Origin: Dryocola sp032000125
GTDB lineage: Bacteria > Pseudomonadota > Gammaproteobacteria > Enterobacterales > Enterobacteriaceae
Assembly (NCBI GenBank): GCA_032000125.1
Contig: DAMALH010000012.1
Coordinates: forward strand, 45,147-109,146
Length of the DNA: 64,000 bases
Direction of reading: 5' to 3'
Notes under the pieces: generated by a model
Database searches by the model: none
The model's input: only the letters and a program-made list of their open reading frames with translations
Told to the model about the DNA's origin: nothing
Translations under genes and position numbers: made by a program
Shown here: positions 52,167-61,852 of the stretch, one piece after another
Position numbering within the stretch: position 1 is the stretch's first letter
Layout: every line of letters starts with the position of its first letter

Positions 52167-53822
52167 TTATTTCATCACGCGGTCATCAACGTAATTGCGC
52201 TTATCCGGCGCCGGCGGGAAATACTGATACAGCCAGGTTTCACTGATGGCATCCCCCTGGCAACGCAGGAACATGCGCATATCTACCGGCCCGGTGGCGT
52301 CGTCGGTTGGATACCAGTCGAACAGAATGCGGTAGCCGTCGAACGGTTCCACGTAGAGGATTTCGATCTGCTTCGCTTCACCGTTTGACAGCGTGATAAC
52401 CGGCTCGATGCCTTTTGGCGCCGCCGCTTTCAGATCGCCGCCCACAAAATCGATGGCGAAACGGCGTGACCATTTATCCGGAAAGTGTTCGCCCGGCGCC
52501 CAGCCTTCCGGGAAGCTCCCCATGCCCGTACGCGTGGCGTAAACGCGGGCAAGCTCGGTTGTAATCGGCGGCAGGCCGCTCCAGTACAGACGATATTTAA
52601 ATTCCAGCTCATCGCCTGCCTTCACCGGTTTTTCCGGCTGCCAGAAGCAGACGATGTTATCCAGCGTTTCACCGGTGGTTGGGATCTCCATCAGGTTCAC
52701 CGTGCCCTTACCCCACTTATTACGCGGCTCTACCCACAGGCTTGGGCGTTTGTTATACCAGCCCATAATGTCCTGGTAGTTGGCGAATTCGTGGTCAAGC
52801 TGCAGCAGGCCAAACCCTTTCGGGTTGTTATCCATATAGGCGTTGAACTGGAGCTTCTGCGGGTTATTGAGCGGACGGGCAATCCATTCGCCGTTGCCGC
52901 GCCACATCGCCAGGCGATCGGAATCGTGGATCTGCGGATGAATGGTGTCGCACATACGGCGTTCGTTGGTGCCGCAGGCGAACATGCTGGTCATCGGCGC
53001 GATACCCAACTGCTTGATGTCTTCACGAGCGTACAGGTGATTGTCCACCTCCATCACCACGCGTTTTTCTTCGCAGCTGATGATGAATTTATACGCCCCG
53101 GTCACGCTTTTACTGTCCAGCAGCGCGTACGCCACGAACGTTGTTGCGCCAGCTTCCGGCGTCTCAAACCAGAAAGAAGTGAAGTCCGGGAACTCTTCAA
53201 GCTGGTCGGTAAAGGTATTGACCGCAAGCCCACGCGCGGACAGGCCATACTGGTAAGTGTTATCTACAGCGCGGAAGTAGCTGGCGCCCAGGAATGACAC
53301 CACGTCGCGACGTGCCAGTTCCGGTGCCTTAAAGGCTTTAAACCCGGCGAAGCCGAGATCCATCTGGCCTTCAAGCTGGCGGGTATCTACGCCCGCATCG
53401 TTGTAGTTAAATAACTCAGGACGGAAGTGGATCTCGCGCGACTGATGGGTGGCCGGGTCCACGGAGAACATGCGCACGCGGCGTTTAAATCCCATTCCCA
53501 CGTGGAAGAACTGCACGTCCAACTGGCGATTGTTCTGGCCGTTCCACAGCGAATGGTCCGCATCGTATTGAATGGCGTTATAAGCCTGCGGCGTAAGCGT
53601 AGCCAGCGTATCCGGCAACGAACGAGGAGCGCCGCTCCAGGGCTTTTTCGACAGGTCATGGGCTATTGCCTGCAGCACTGAAAAATCAAACTCGGTGGTG
53701 CGGCCATCGGCGATCCCGGATTCCGCGGCAAAAGCTGCGCGAGAGAACAGAGTGGCGAGGGTCGGAGTGCCGCAGGCTGCGGCGAGGGCCATAGAGGCTT
53801 TGATAAAACGTCTGCGATTCAT
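52167..53822 (-). CDS. opgD: Glucans biosynthesis protein D (OpgD/MdoD)
   Basis: OpgD is a periplasmic protein that shapes the osmoregulated periplasmic glucan backbone; it is an OpgG homologue. The 551-residue product has a twin-arginine signal peptide (RRRFIK at residues 3-8, then a hydrophobic core to about residue 32) and is near-identical to E. coli OpgD in long blocks such as GTNERRMCDTIHPQIHDSDR. It is a monocistronic gene with its own terminator. Confidence 0.97.
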   Translation of the reverse strand: MNRRRFIKASMALAAACGTPTLATLFSRAAFAAESGIADGRTTEFDFSVLQAIAHDLSKKPWSGAPRSLPDTLATLTPQAYNAIQYDADHSLWNGQNNRQLDVQFFHVGMGFKRRVRMFSVDPATHQSREIHFRPELFNYNDAGVDTRQLEGQMDLGFAGFKAFKAPELARRDVVSFLGASYFRAVDNTYQYGLSARGLAVNTFTDQLEEFPDFTSFWFETPEAGATTFVAYALLDSKSVTGAYKFIISCEEKRVVMEVDNHLYAREDIKQLGIAPMTSMFACGTNERRMCDTIHPQIHDSDRLAMWRGNGEWIARPLNNPQKLQFNAYMDNNPKGFGLLQLDHEFANYQDIMGWYNKRPSLWVEPRNKWGKGTVNLMEIPTTGETLDNIVCFWQPEKPVKAGDELEFKYRLYWSGLPPITTELARVYATRTGMGSFPEGWAPGEHFPDKWSRRFAIDFVGGDLKAAAPKGIEPVITLSNGEAKQIEILYVEPFDGYRILFDWYPTDDATGPVDMRMFLRCQGDAISETWLYQYFPPAPDKRNYVDDRVMK

Positions 53823-54015
53823 GCCTGGGAAATCGTCCTTTTATGTCGATGTATTTCGTCCTGCTTTGCGGGCAGAACTACGGCAAGGTGTTGCAAGCAT
53901 TACGACCGCACACTCTAGACAAAATTCACCGCTAATCCAACGATTGTCGAACCAGATTTGATTCAGGAACGCAGTTTTTTTATTTGAACCGGAATGAACT
54001 GAAAAAAGAACGGGA

Positions 54016-54045
54016 AAATGCCCCTCTTGTATGACAAAGAGGGGC
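54016..54045 (-). terminator. Rho-independent terminator of the amino-acid-binding protein gene
   Basis: On the minus strand a GCCCCTCTT/AAGAGGGGC stem is followed by a short T-run, 9 bases past the stop codon. Confidence 0.75.
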
Positions 54046-54053
54046 AAAGGGAG

Positions 54054-54830
54054 TTACTTCACGCTGACGTCTATGCCGGGGAAATATTTCTTAGCAAGCG
54101 TCGTTACCGTACCGTCGGCCTTCACTTTTTCAATCGCCGCATCCAGCTGCTGCTTCGTCTGGGCGTCGCCTTTACGCAGGCCAAAACCGATACCGCTGCC
54201 AAGAATGGTATCGTCGCTTACCGGCTTGCCGATAAAACCAAATCCTTTGCCCTGCGGCTTGCTCAGGAAGCCAGCCTGCCCGGCGGCGGACATCACCAGC
54301 GACGCATCAATTCGGCCATTGAGCAGATCGCCCCAGGCCATATTCTGATCTTTATAAGAGACCACCGTTACGCCCTGCTTTTCCCAGTGCTCTTTGGCAT
54401 AGGTTTCCTGGATGGAGCCTTGCAGAACACCGATGGTTTTACCTTTTAGACCTTCCGGCGTGGCGTCAACGGCGCTGCCGGCCTTGCCCACAAGCTGGGA
54501 AGGAATGCGGTAAATCGGCTGGGTAAAATCAATGCTTTTGCGCCGCTGTTCGGTGATGTTCATTGCCGAGTTGATAGCGTCAAATTTCTTTGCCATCAGG
54601 CCCGGAATTAAGGCATCAAAAGAGGTTTCCACCCAGGAGCATTTCAGGCTCGCCGCCTTACAGATGGCGTTGCCCAGTTCGATATCAAATCCTTCCAGTT
54701 CGCCTGCCGGGTTGCGGCTTTCAAACGGCGGGTATTCAGCCTCAACGCCGTAGCGTAGCTCAGTTGCCGCAAACCCGGAGAAAGAGCAGAGCATCCCAAC
54801 CGCTAAACCTGACGCATAGATTTTTTTCAT
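54054..54830 (-). CDS. Polar amino-acid ABC transporter binding protein (HisJ/ArgT type)
   Basis: This 258-residue periplasmic protein has a signal peptide (1-21, ending GFA) and the SBP_bac_3 fold (LRYGVEAEYPPFESRN…LEGFDIELGNAIC, FDALIPGLMAKKFDAI). The ligand should be a polar amino acid (Arg/Lys/His/ornithine type) by family. It lies 12 bases downstream of an aminotransferase gene, with no permease or ATPase, so the operon couples capture and transamination of some amino acid. The identity is unknown. Confidence 0.9.
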   Translation of the reverse strand: MKKIYASGLAVGMLCSFSGFAATELRYGVEAEYPPFESRNPAGELEGFDIELGNAICKAASLKCSWVETSFDALIPGLMAKKFDAINSAMNITEQRRKSIDFTQPIYRIPSQLVGKAGSAVDATPEGLKGKTIGVLQGSIQETYAKEHWEKQGVTVVSYKDQNMAWGDLLNGRIDASLVMSAAGQAGFLSKPQGKGFGFIGKPVSDDTILGSGIGFGLRKGDAQTKQQLDAAIEKVKADGTVTTLAKKYFPGIDVSVK

Positions 54831-54842
54831 TGTGACCCTTTT

Positions 54843-56012
54843 TCAACGTGGTTTCAGCCGGCAAAGCGCCTGTGCGCCCGCCCGTAATGTGGCTTCATCT
54901 TTGGCAAAGGAAAGACGAATCAGTTTGTTATCCGTTCCGTCAGTGTAAAACGCGGAGAGCGGTATCGTCGCCACGCCCTGTTCGGTGATCAGGCGCTTGA
55001 CCATCTCGCTGTCGGACTCATCGCTGAAATGGTCAAAGCCTGCGAGCAGGAAGAACGATCCCGCGCTCGGCAGCAGTTTAAACGGCGACTCCGCCAGCAA
55101 CGACTGCATCAGATCGCGCTTGCGCTGGTAAAAAGCCGCCAGCGACAGGTAGGTTTGCGGATCGGTCATGTAGTCGGCAAAAGCGTACTGCATTGGCGTA
55201 TCGGCAGAAAACATCAAAAACTGATGCACTTTGCAAATCTCATCCATTAACGCCACCGGCGCCAGGCAATATCCCACTCGCCAGCCCGTAACGTGGAACG
55301 TTTTACCAAACGAAGAGATAATCACGCTGCGTTCGGCAAGCTGCGGATACGTGGCCATGCCGTGGTGACGCCTGCCGTCAAATACGATGTGCTCATATAC
55401 CTCATCGGATAAAATGACGATATCCGTGTTGCGCGTCAACGCCGCCAGCATATCAAGATCCTGCGCGCTGAAAATCTGCCCGCTTGGGTTGTGCGGCGTA
55501 TTGATGATGATCATGCGTGTACGAGGCGTAATGGCCGCCCGCACTTCGTCCCAGTTTACGCTGAAGTCCGGAAGCGCAAGCTTCAGGGCAACCGGTTTCG
55601 CCCCCTGCAGACGCACAATGGGCGCGTAGCTGTCGAACGAGGGTTCAAAGTAGATCACTTCATCGCCCGGATGCACGAGCCCGCTGATGGCCGAATAGAG
55701 CCCTTCGCTGGCGCTGGCGGTGATTAACACTTCATCATTAACGTCATAATGCGCGCCGTAAAGCGTTTCCACCTTCTCAGCAATTAACGTTTTCAGCGGG
55801 ACAAGGCCGGTCATCGCCGCGTACTGGTTATGATTATCCAGCATGGCTTTGGTGACGCTGGCAATCAGCTTAGGATCCGGCGAGAAGTTTGGCGCGCCCT
55901 GCGAAAGATTGATCGCGTTATGCTGCGCCGAGAGCTGGCCGATAACGGTAAAGATGGTGGTTCCCACATCGGGCAGTTTTGAACGATGTTGCACCGGGGT
56001 ATGGATAGTCAT
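54843..56012 (-). CDS. PLP-dependent aminotransferase (YbdL-like)
   Basis: This fold-type I aminotransferase has 389 residues and resembles the methionine aminotransferase YbdL (SKLPDVGTTIFTVIGQLSAQHNAINLSQGAPNF). The PLP lysine is K237 (SFGKTFHVTGWR) and other cofactor residues are N175 (NTPHNPSG), D203 and Y206 (LSDEVYEH). The start at 56012 matches the family; the open frame continues another 33 codons into the divergent regulator's region. It is the first gene of a two-gene operon with a periplasmic amino-acid-binding protein. Confidence 0.9.
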   Translation of the reverse strand: MTIHTPVQHRSKLPDVGTTIFTVIGQLSAQHNAINLSQGAPNFSPDPKLIASVTKAMLDNHNQYAAMTGLVPLKTLIAEKVETLYGAHYDVNDEVLITASASEGLYSAISGLVHPGDEVIYFEPSFDSYAPIVRLQGAKPVALKLALPDFSVNWDEVRAAITPRTRMIIINTPHNPSGQIFSAQDLDMLAALTRNTDIVILSDEVYEHIVFDGRRHHGMATYPQLAERSVIISSFGKTFHVTGWRVGYCLAPVALMDEICKVHQFLMFSADTPMQYAFADYMTDPQTYLSLAAFYQRKRDLMQSLLAESPFKLLPSAGSFFLLAGFDHFSDESDSEMVKRLITEQGVATIPLSAFYTDGTDNKLIRLSFAKDEATLRAGAQALCRLKPR

Positions 56013-56129
56013 GGCCGCTCCTGTTACTGCAAAATTTGCATAACTATTCAAGCCGGATGCTGTTGCCACGACAAACGAATTGTTGTCATAATCGCCATGC
56101 AAAAAATGCATGGCTTAGCGGAGGGCACT

Positions 56130-56990
56130 ATGGCACGGCATAATTTTCCCCTTAATACGGTTGATGCATTTCTGGTGACGGCCAGGCATTTAAATCTTAC
56201 CCGTGCAGCAAAAGAGTTATACCTCACGCAGGGAGCGGTCAGCCGTAAGATTGCCGCCCTGGAAGCATGGCTGGGCTTTGCGCTATTTGAACGTCACGCG
56301 CGCGGTTTGTACCTTACGCCGCAAGGAAGCGCCCTGCTTCCCGATCTGCAAAACGCTTTTGAGAAGCTGCTTGATGTCGCCGAACGCGCCTGCCATAAGC
56401 CCAGCGTCATACGTCTGAAAGCGCCAACCTGTGCGATGCGCTGGCTGGTGCCGAAAATCATGCAGCTTGAGCTTCATGCGCCGGATATTCAGGTTGCGCT
56501 TACCACCACTGTCGATCACGGCGTTAACTTTAAAAGCGAGCCTTACGATGTGGCGATTGTTTTTGGCCCGCACGAACGAAGCGGCACGCTGCTTTTTGAA
56601 GAGATCCTCACCCCCGTCATCAGCCAAAGCCTGCTGCCGACAGGCCAGCTTTCAGCCGAGTCCCTGCAGCGTTTAACCTTCCTGCACCCGACGCGCGATC
56701 GCACGGACTGGTCGCTGTGGCTTGCCGACTATCCGGCAATCAAGCCTGCAATGGTCAGAAACCAGCATTTCGATACCATGGATTTGGCCATCAGCGCCGC
56801 CATTCAGGGATTCGGGATCGCCATCGCCGATGAGGCTTTGGTTGCAGAAGATGTACGGATGGGCAGGCTGGTGCGCCCTTTTGCGCACAGCGTAAAAACC
56901 GGGGCAAGCTATCGCCTGAGCGTGCGGCCGGGCAGCGAGAATCTGGTCGGTCTTGAGGCGTTCTGTGACAGCTTGCTCACGCCAGGTTGA
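56130..56990 (+). CDS. LysR-family regulator (GcvA-like)
   Basis: The 286-residue regulator has an N-terminal winged HTH (NTVDAFLVTARHLNLTRAAKELYLTQGAVSRKIAALEAWLG) and a LysR substrate-binding domain. The HTH and overall pattern are of the GcvA/AmpR type. The ATG at 56130 follows GGAGGG. It is divergent from the aminotransferase/binding-protein operon, its likely target, with a spacer of about 117 bases. Confidence 0.9.
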   Translation: MARHNFPLNTVDAFLVTARHLNLTRAAKELYLTQGAVSRKIAALEAWLGFALFERHARGLYLTPQGSALLPDLQNAFEKLLDVAERACHKPSVIRLKAPTCAMRWLVPKIMQLELHAPDIQVALTTTVDHGVNFKSEPYDVAIVFGPHERSGTLLFEEILTPVISQSLLPTGQLSAESLQRLTFLHPTRDRTDWSLWLADYPAIKPAMVRNQHFDTMDLAISAAIQGFGIAIADEALVAEDVRMGRLVRPFAHSVKTGASYRLSVRPGSENLVGLEAFCDSLLTPG

Positions 56991-57020
56991 AGGGTTTGTC
57001 GGGGCATGTTCTACAGGGGG

Positions 57021-58535
57021 TCACCCTAATTTGACGTGCTGTTTCATTACGCGTTTAAATAGCTGCATGCGCGTTCGCATAAAACGATTGTTTATTCTGA
57101 ACCGCGCCTGTTTATTCACGCCGATCAACAGCGTTCTGTCTTTACGGCGGGTACATGCGGGCCAGCGTAAAGCGCCGTCGAGGTGTTCGCTTGCCGAAGT
57201 GGCCGCACGCGCAAACTCGGCCCAGTAGTCGCATACCCTGGCGGAGAAAGCCAAATCGCTTCCCGTGACGTAGTCGCAGGCCGGCGGGGTGAACCTTAAC
57301 GTATCAAATACGTAAGGCACTTCGTTGCCGTGCCAGGTGCCGTTTGCATAGGTTTTACGCTCGGCTTCGGCGACATAATCGAAGTAATAGCGCCAGCAGG
57401 GTTGGCCTGCGCGCTGCTGCGCCTGCATAACCACAAACCCCATCGTGGTAAAAGCCATATCCCGGCACACCTGGCGGCCTAATTCTGCATCGCCTTTGAC
57501 ACCCGGATAGAGCATTTTTATCAGCCCCAGCCCGAACCGTTTTTCCCGGCGCAGCCGTTCAATTTGCCCGGCCAGATCGAGACCGAAATAGCTCAGCACG
57601 CTGGCTTCATCGCTGTTGCTGCCGATCATTACCGGCATCGGATGCTGCCTGCCCGCGAAGAAAGTATCCAGCATTGGCTCCGGCAATACGCGGTCGCCGC
57701 TAATGGGCGCCGGGCCGATATTTAGCGGCGCCTCTAATGCCCAGAACTGCTCGGCAGGCAGCTCGCGTAACTGGTCAGCCGTGGCCTCTTCAAGCCCAAA
57801 GTGATGCGCAAAGGCTATGCCCTTTCTCAGCGCCTGCTGCCGCTCAACGTCCGGTAAGGTATAAGCGCTCTGAGCGATCGCCTTATGGAATAACCCGCCG
57901 GCAAGCGGCGAGGCCAGAAGCGAGAGCACGCTGCGCGCCCCGGCCGATTCACCAAACAGCGTCACGTTACCCGCATCGCCGCCAAAGGCATGAATGTTTT
58001 CCTGCACCCAGGCAAGCGCGGCAATCTGATCCATCAGGGCAAAGTTATACAGCGGCCCTGCCGGATCTTCGCCTTCCAGCGCCGGATGCGCGAAAAAGCC
58101 CAGATGCCCCAGCCGGTAGTTGATTGACACGAATACCACGCCGCGCGAAGCAAACCCACGGCCGTCGTATGGCGGCAGCCCCCCTGCGCCGATGGTGTAG
58201 CCGCCGCCGTGCAGCCAGACCATAACGGGAAGCGGCCCGTCACCGCTTTTTGTGGGCGTCCAGATATTCAGGTAGAGGCAATCTTCGGAGAACGGGCCCG
58301 GATCGCCGCCGCCCACGGCTTTACAATATTCCAGGCTTTGCCAGCTTGCTGGAGAAAACTGCGTGGCGGATCTGGTTCCTTCCCAGCATGCAGGAGGAAC
58401 AGGCGCACGCCAGCGCAGTTCGCCCACGGGCGCAGCGGCGAAGGGAATGCCGCGAAACACGGCGCATCCCCCTTCTGCTGTTCCGGCAAGCCTGCCCTGA
58501 GCGACATTAACCAGCGGGGTTTCAGGCGATTCCAT
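57021..58535 (-). CDS. Type B carboxylesterase
   Basis: The 504-residue alpha/beta-hydrolase has the nucleophile elbow GESAG with Ser197, the oxyanion-hole HGGGYTIG at about 109-116, the EDCLYLNIWTP signature near 84-94, and later Glu (SNSDEAS) and His (GTWHGNE) candidates for the triad. No signal peptide is visible. It lies about 40 bases downstream of ydcJ on the same strand, probably in one operon. The ester substrate is unknown. The start at 58535 is chosen over one 19 codons upstream, which would run into ydcJ. Confidence 0.88.
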   Translation of the reverse strand: MESPETPLVNVAQGRLAGTAEGGCAVFRGIPFAAAPVGELRWRAPVPPACWEGTRSATQFSPASWQSLEYCKAVGGGDPGPFSEDCLYLNIWTPTKSGDGPLPVMVWLHGGGYTIGAGGLPPYDGRGFASRGVVFVSINYRLGHLGFFAHPALEGEDPAGPLYNFALMDQIAALAWVQENIHAFGGDAGNVTLFGESAGARSVLSLLASPLAGGLFHKAIAQSAYTLPDVERQQALRKGIAFAHHFGLEEATADQLRELPAEQFWALEAPLNIGPAPISGDRVLPEPMLDTFFAGRQHPMPVMIGSNSDEASVLSYFGLDLAGQIERLRREKRFGLGLIKMLYPGVKGDAELGRQVCRDMAFTTMGFVVMQAQQRAGQPCWRYYFDYVAEAERKTYANGTWHGNEVPYVFDTLRFTPPACDYVTGSDLAFSARVCDYWAEFARAATSASEHLDGALRWPACTRRKDRTLLIGVNKQARFRINNRFMRTRMQLFKRVMKQHVKLG

Positions 58536-58576
58536 CTGCGATTCCTTGCTATTAACACCCCAACACAATAGCGCGT

Positions 58577-59920
58577 TCAGAGCAGCCCGCAACGTCGTTT
58601 ACTGCGATCCTCAGCCTGCTGGTATAGTTCAAACTCGTCGGCAACCGGCGCGCCGAGCGCCTGTTCAAAAGCTTCGCGGCTGGCGTGTCCGTGGCTACGG
58701 GCGCCGTTCTCGCTGTCTAAATTAGACTGGAAAATGCCCGCCGCGCTTACCGGCAGAAAATCTTCATAGGTGATAGGCTGAGCCAGCAGCCAGCCGCGTT
58801 CAATCAGCGACTGCGGATCGTCGCCGGGCTTGATGCCCGAGCGATGCATTTCGCCGGCGGGGGTCAGGCGATAGCGAAAATAGGCCAGTCCCTGGCGACG
58901 CAGCAGCGTATCGCTGTCCGGCAGACGGCTGAATACCTCCTGCAAATGATGCTGATGGCTGAGGTTGTCTTTGCCGCTGCCCGCCGCGAGCAGCAGTTCA
59001 TCGTACAGCGCGCGTCCCTTGGGCGTTAATGCCACCCCACGCTGTTCGATTTCACCAAACCTTGCCGTATGCGTGCCCTGATGTTCCCCGGCAAACAAAA
59101 TCGGTTCTTCCAGCGCTTTAAAGCTGGTCTGGCGCAGCAATATCGGGAATTCGCGACGCGGCGGCCCTTCTATTATCGCTTTAGGTGAAATACCGTATTC
59201 AGGCATCAGCGCCTGCACGCGGTCAATGTCCAGCGTTCGCGGGGTTAAGTGGTTAATATGACAGCCGTGGAAACACACCACGTCGGCTATTAATCGGTGC
59301 CGATCGTGCAGCGCCCGGTAAGTCTGCGCATCGACCGTAGCATGGCTGTGCCAGCGGAACGTTTCCAGCGCCTCGCTGACGAACTCATCGGCCTGGGCTT
59401 TGCTCAACCCGCCCTGCTCATCATAAATATCGAGCAGCGCCCGGCAGCGCGGGGTAAAAATGTCTCTCTTTGCCAGAATGGCCGCAGCCTTTTTACGCAG
59501 GGATGCGTTCTCAATGAGTTCGAGGCGCAGCAGAGAGGTGAACACACGAAACGGGTTACAGGCAAGCGCGGTATCCTCAACCGGGCGAAACGCGGTGGAG
59601 TGTACCGGCACGCCAGCCTGCGAAAGATCGTAGTAGCCTACCGGCTGCATGCCCATCACGGCAAAAATCCGGCGTAATGTCGCAAGCTCTTCCGGCTTGC
59701 CGACGCGGATAGCCCCGTGACGTTCAACGTTAAGTCTTGCCAGTTCGTCGGCGTTTTCCAGTTGCTGCTGCAGCTCCGGGTCGTTTTCCAGTACCGCGAG
59801 GTTTACATCGGCGACCAATTCTAACAACGTGCCATACTGCGGCACCTCTTGCTGGTACATCGCCGACATTGCGTGCGAAAATTTTTCCCGAATCTCATCA
59901 GCCGTGATGTTGTTCGCCAT
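58577..59920 (-). CDS. ydcJ: YdcJ, 2-oxoadipate dioxygenase/decarboxylase family (DUF1338)
   Basis: YdcJ-type proteins (HglS in Pseudomonas) convert 2-oxoadipate to D-2-hydroxyglutarate in lysine catabolism, using a metal-bound VOC-like fold. The 447-residue product begins at 59920 (MANNITADEIREKF), matching the E. coli protein; the frame opens 24 codons upstream. Conserved His/Glu-containing blocks are visible (VPVHSTAFRPVEDTALACNPFRVFTSLL, FRWHSHATVD, VCFHGCHINHLTPRTLDID). The divergent LysR gene ydcI is the usual neighbour. A carboxylesterase follows. Confidence 0.93.
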   Translation of the reverse strand: MANNITADEIREKFSHAMSAMYQQEVPQYGTLLELVADVNLAVLENDPELQQQLENADELARLNVERHGAIRVGKPEELATLRRIFAVMGMQPVGYYDLSQAGVPVHSTAFRPVEDTALACNPFRVFTSLLRLELIENASLRKKAAAILAKRDIFTPRCRALLDIYDEQGGLSKAQADEFVSEALETFRWHSHATVDAQTYRALHDRHRLIADVVCFHGCHINHLTPRTLDIDRVQALMPEYGISPKAIIEGPPRREFPILLRQTSFKALEEPILFAGEHQGTHTARFGEIEQRGVALTPKGRALYDELLLAAGSGKDNLSHQHHLQEVFSRLPDSDTLLRRQGLAYFRYRLTPAGEMHRSGIKPGDDPQSLIERGWLLAQPITYEDFLPVSAAGIFQSNLDSENGARSHGHASREAFEQALGAPVADEFELYQQAEDRSKRRCGLL

Positions 59921-60147
59921 GATGTCGTGTCTCCAGTGAATATTGCTGAAAGCGTAGAATCTGTCGGCACACTCAGGGTGAAGAATTTGCATTTTGTGAT
60001 CTGCCTGAACTTATCGACCGGATGGCAGCGGGAGGAGGCATTCCATGTTGCTAAAACTGATGAATTGTTAACATTATTTTGCTAGCAAGTTATCATAATT
60101 AAACAACTTACCTTGTCACCGCGCCCCGTCTGTTTTTAACATCGCTT

Positions 60148-61071
60148 ATGGAAAAAAATGGTCTTTTTACTCAGCGCATTCGTTTGCGCCATCTCCACAC
60201 TTTCGTGGCCGTCGCTCAACAGGGAACGCTGGGGCGCGCGGCCGAAACGCTTAACCTGAGCCAGCCGGCCCTCTCCAAAACCCTTAATGAGCTGGAGCAG
60301 TTGACCGGCACGCGCCTGTTCGATCGCGGGCGATTAGGGGCGCAACTGACGCTGATGGGCGAGCAGTTTCTTACGCATGCGGTCAAGGTGCTCGATGCGC
60401 TTAATCACGCCGGACAGTCCCTGACGCGTAAAGACGGCCAGGCTTCCCCCGTGGTCAGGATCGGCGCGTTACCTACGGCGGTGCTTGGCATATTACCGGC
60501 GGTTATCGGTCAGTTTCACAAGCAGCAAAGCGACGTCACGCTCCAGGTTGGCACCATGAACAACACCATGCTGCTGGCGGGCCTGAAGTCCGGCGAGCTG
60601 GATTTGGGCATCGGACGCATGTCCGATCCTGAACTGATGACCGGGCTAAACTATGAGCTGCTGTTTCTTGAGTCGCTAAAGCTGGTCGTGCGTCCGGGTC
60701 ACCCTATCCTGCAGGAAAATATTACCCTGAGCCGGGTAATGGAATGGCCAGCGGTGGTGTCGCCGAAAGGCACGGCCCCACGCCAGAATACGGAAACGCT
60801 GCTTGCAAGCCAGGGATGCAAGCTCCCGGCAACCTGCATCGAAACGCTGTCAGCCTCGCTTTCGCGCCAGTTAACGGTGGATTACAACTACGTCTGGTTT
60901 GTTCCCTCAGGTGCGGTAAAAGAAGATTTAAAACAGGGAACGCTAACGGCCCTGCCAATCGCCATACCGGGCGCAGGAGAGCCGATTGGCATTCTGACGC
61001 GGGTGGACGCTGTGTTATCGTCCGGCGCGCAGATTTTGCTTGCCTCGATTCGAAAATCTATGCCGGGCTAA
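60148..61071 (+). CDS. ydcI: YdcI, LysR-family regulator
   Basis: The 307-residue LysR protein is orthologous to E. coli and Salmonella YdcI (RIRLRHLHTFVAVAQQGTLGRAAETLNLSQPALSKTLNELEQLTG), with identical length. YdcI has been linked to acid-stress response and pH homeostasis in Salmonella and E. coli. It is divergent from ydcJ. Its 3' end overlaps that of the convergent smrA by 4 bases. Confidence 0.95.
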   Translation: MEKNGLFTQRIRLRHLHTFVAVAQQGTLGRAAETLNLSQPALSKTLNELEQLTGTRLFDRGRLGAQLTLMGEQFLTHAVKVLDALNHAGQSLTRKDGQASPVVRIGALPTAVLGILPAVIGQFHKQQSDVTLQVGTMNNTMLLAGLKSGELDLGIGRMSDPELMTGLNYELLFLESLKLVVRPGHPILQENITLSRVMEWPAVVSPKGTAPRQNTETLLASQGCKLPATCIETLSASLSRQLTVDYNYVWFVPSGAVKEDLKQGTLTALPIAIPGAGEPIGILTRVDAVLSSGAQILLASIRKSMPG

Positions 61072-61631
61072 CGGCTACGTTTCGCATGCCTTTCCCAGTT
61101 CTCAAGCCTGGCCTGAGGCGATTTTCTCAGCGCCACATAACAGGCCCCGCTGCCGCCGTGGTGCGGCATCGCGCTGCAAAACGCCTGCACTTCTTCAAAC
61201 TCCGGAAGCCAGCGGGCCAGATAGCTGCGCACGATGTTCGCATGAGAGCGATCGTCGCGGCCTTTTCCGTGGATAATTAATACGTTGCGCAGCCCGTCCT
61301 GTTTTGCCTGCTGGAGGTAAGCAAACAGCATCTGGCGGCACTGCTCAACGGGCTGACGCAGCAGATTAAGGCTCGCCTCCTGGCTGTATTTCCCCAGACG
61401 AAGCTTGTCGAGCACGCCGCTTTGTAAACCTTCGCGTTTGAATTCCAGCGGCGTGCCCAGCGAGACAATATCCAGATATTCTGTCGTCAGAAAATTATCG
61501 AACTGCGTGGCGTCGATTTTTTGCGTTTCTTTTTCTTTGACCGGTTTGAGCCACTGGCTGGTGGAACAGTTCTTCAGCGGTTTGACATCCTCCATGGCGT
61601 CGAGAAACAGCATTTTGTCGTCAAGGTTCAT
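61068..61631 (-). CDS. smrA: SmrA, Smr-domain DNA endonuclease
   Basis: The 187-residue product (E. coli YdaL length) has a C-terminal Smr domain with LIIHGKGRDDRSHANIVRSYLARWL and HHGGSGACYVALR. Smr proteins of this type nick DNA in vitro; the cellular role is unclear. The start at 61631 (MNLDDKMLFLDAME) is the family start; the frame opens 27 codons earlier. Confidence 0.95.
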   Translation of the reverse strand: MNLDDKMLFLDAMEDVKPLKNCSTSQWLKPVKEKETQKIDATQFDNFLTTEYLDIVSLGTPLEFKREGLQSGVLDKLRLGKYSQEASLNLLRQPVEQCRQMLFAYLQQAKQDGLRNVLIIHGKGRDDRSHANIVRSYLARWLPEFEEVQAFCSAMPHHGGSGACYVALRKSPQARLENWERHAKRSR

Positions 61632-61793
61632 GGAACGTCCTCCTGCTCGTCTTCGCTGTGTACTATAACCGCCCGATAGCCCAGGCTCAATGTCAGCGAA
61701 AGGCAACCGCAACGCTCGATATGTACAAATAATATTCTATACCCTTAGCTTTATTTTACCCGTCATGGCGAAATTAATTCTCTGTGCAAAAAG
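61632..61793. other. Intergenic region between smrA and mcaS
   Basis: AT-rich, with no gene visible. It carries the smrA promoter on the minus strand. Confidence 0.4.
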
Positions 61794-61809
61794 CGTGAAA
61801 CTAATCACT
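61794..61809 (+). promoter_or_regulatory. CRP-type site upstream of mcaS
   Basis: GTGA-N6-TCAC with flanking bases close to the consensus TGTGA-N6-TCACA, centred about 50 bases upstream of the predicted McaS 5' end. E. coli mcaS is CRP-dependent. Confidence 0.65.
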
Positions 61810-61852
61810 CAGATAATCATGCATTTTTTTTCTGAACTGGCTATAAATAACG

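Noticed and set aside
53823..54053. Expected ydcH near opgD/rimL
   Set aside because: No ORF resembling YdcH is present in the spacers on either side of opgD or rimL.
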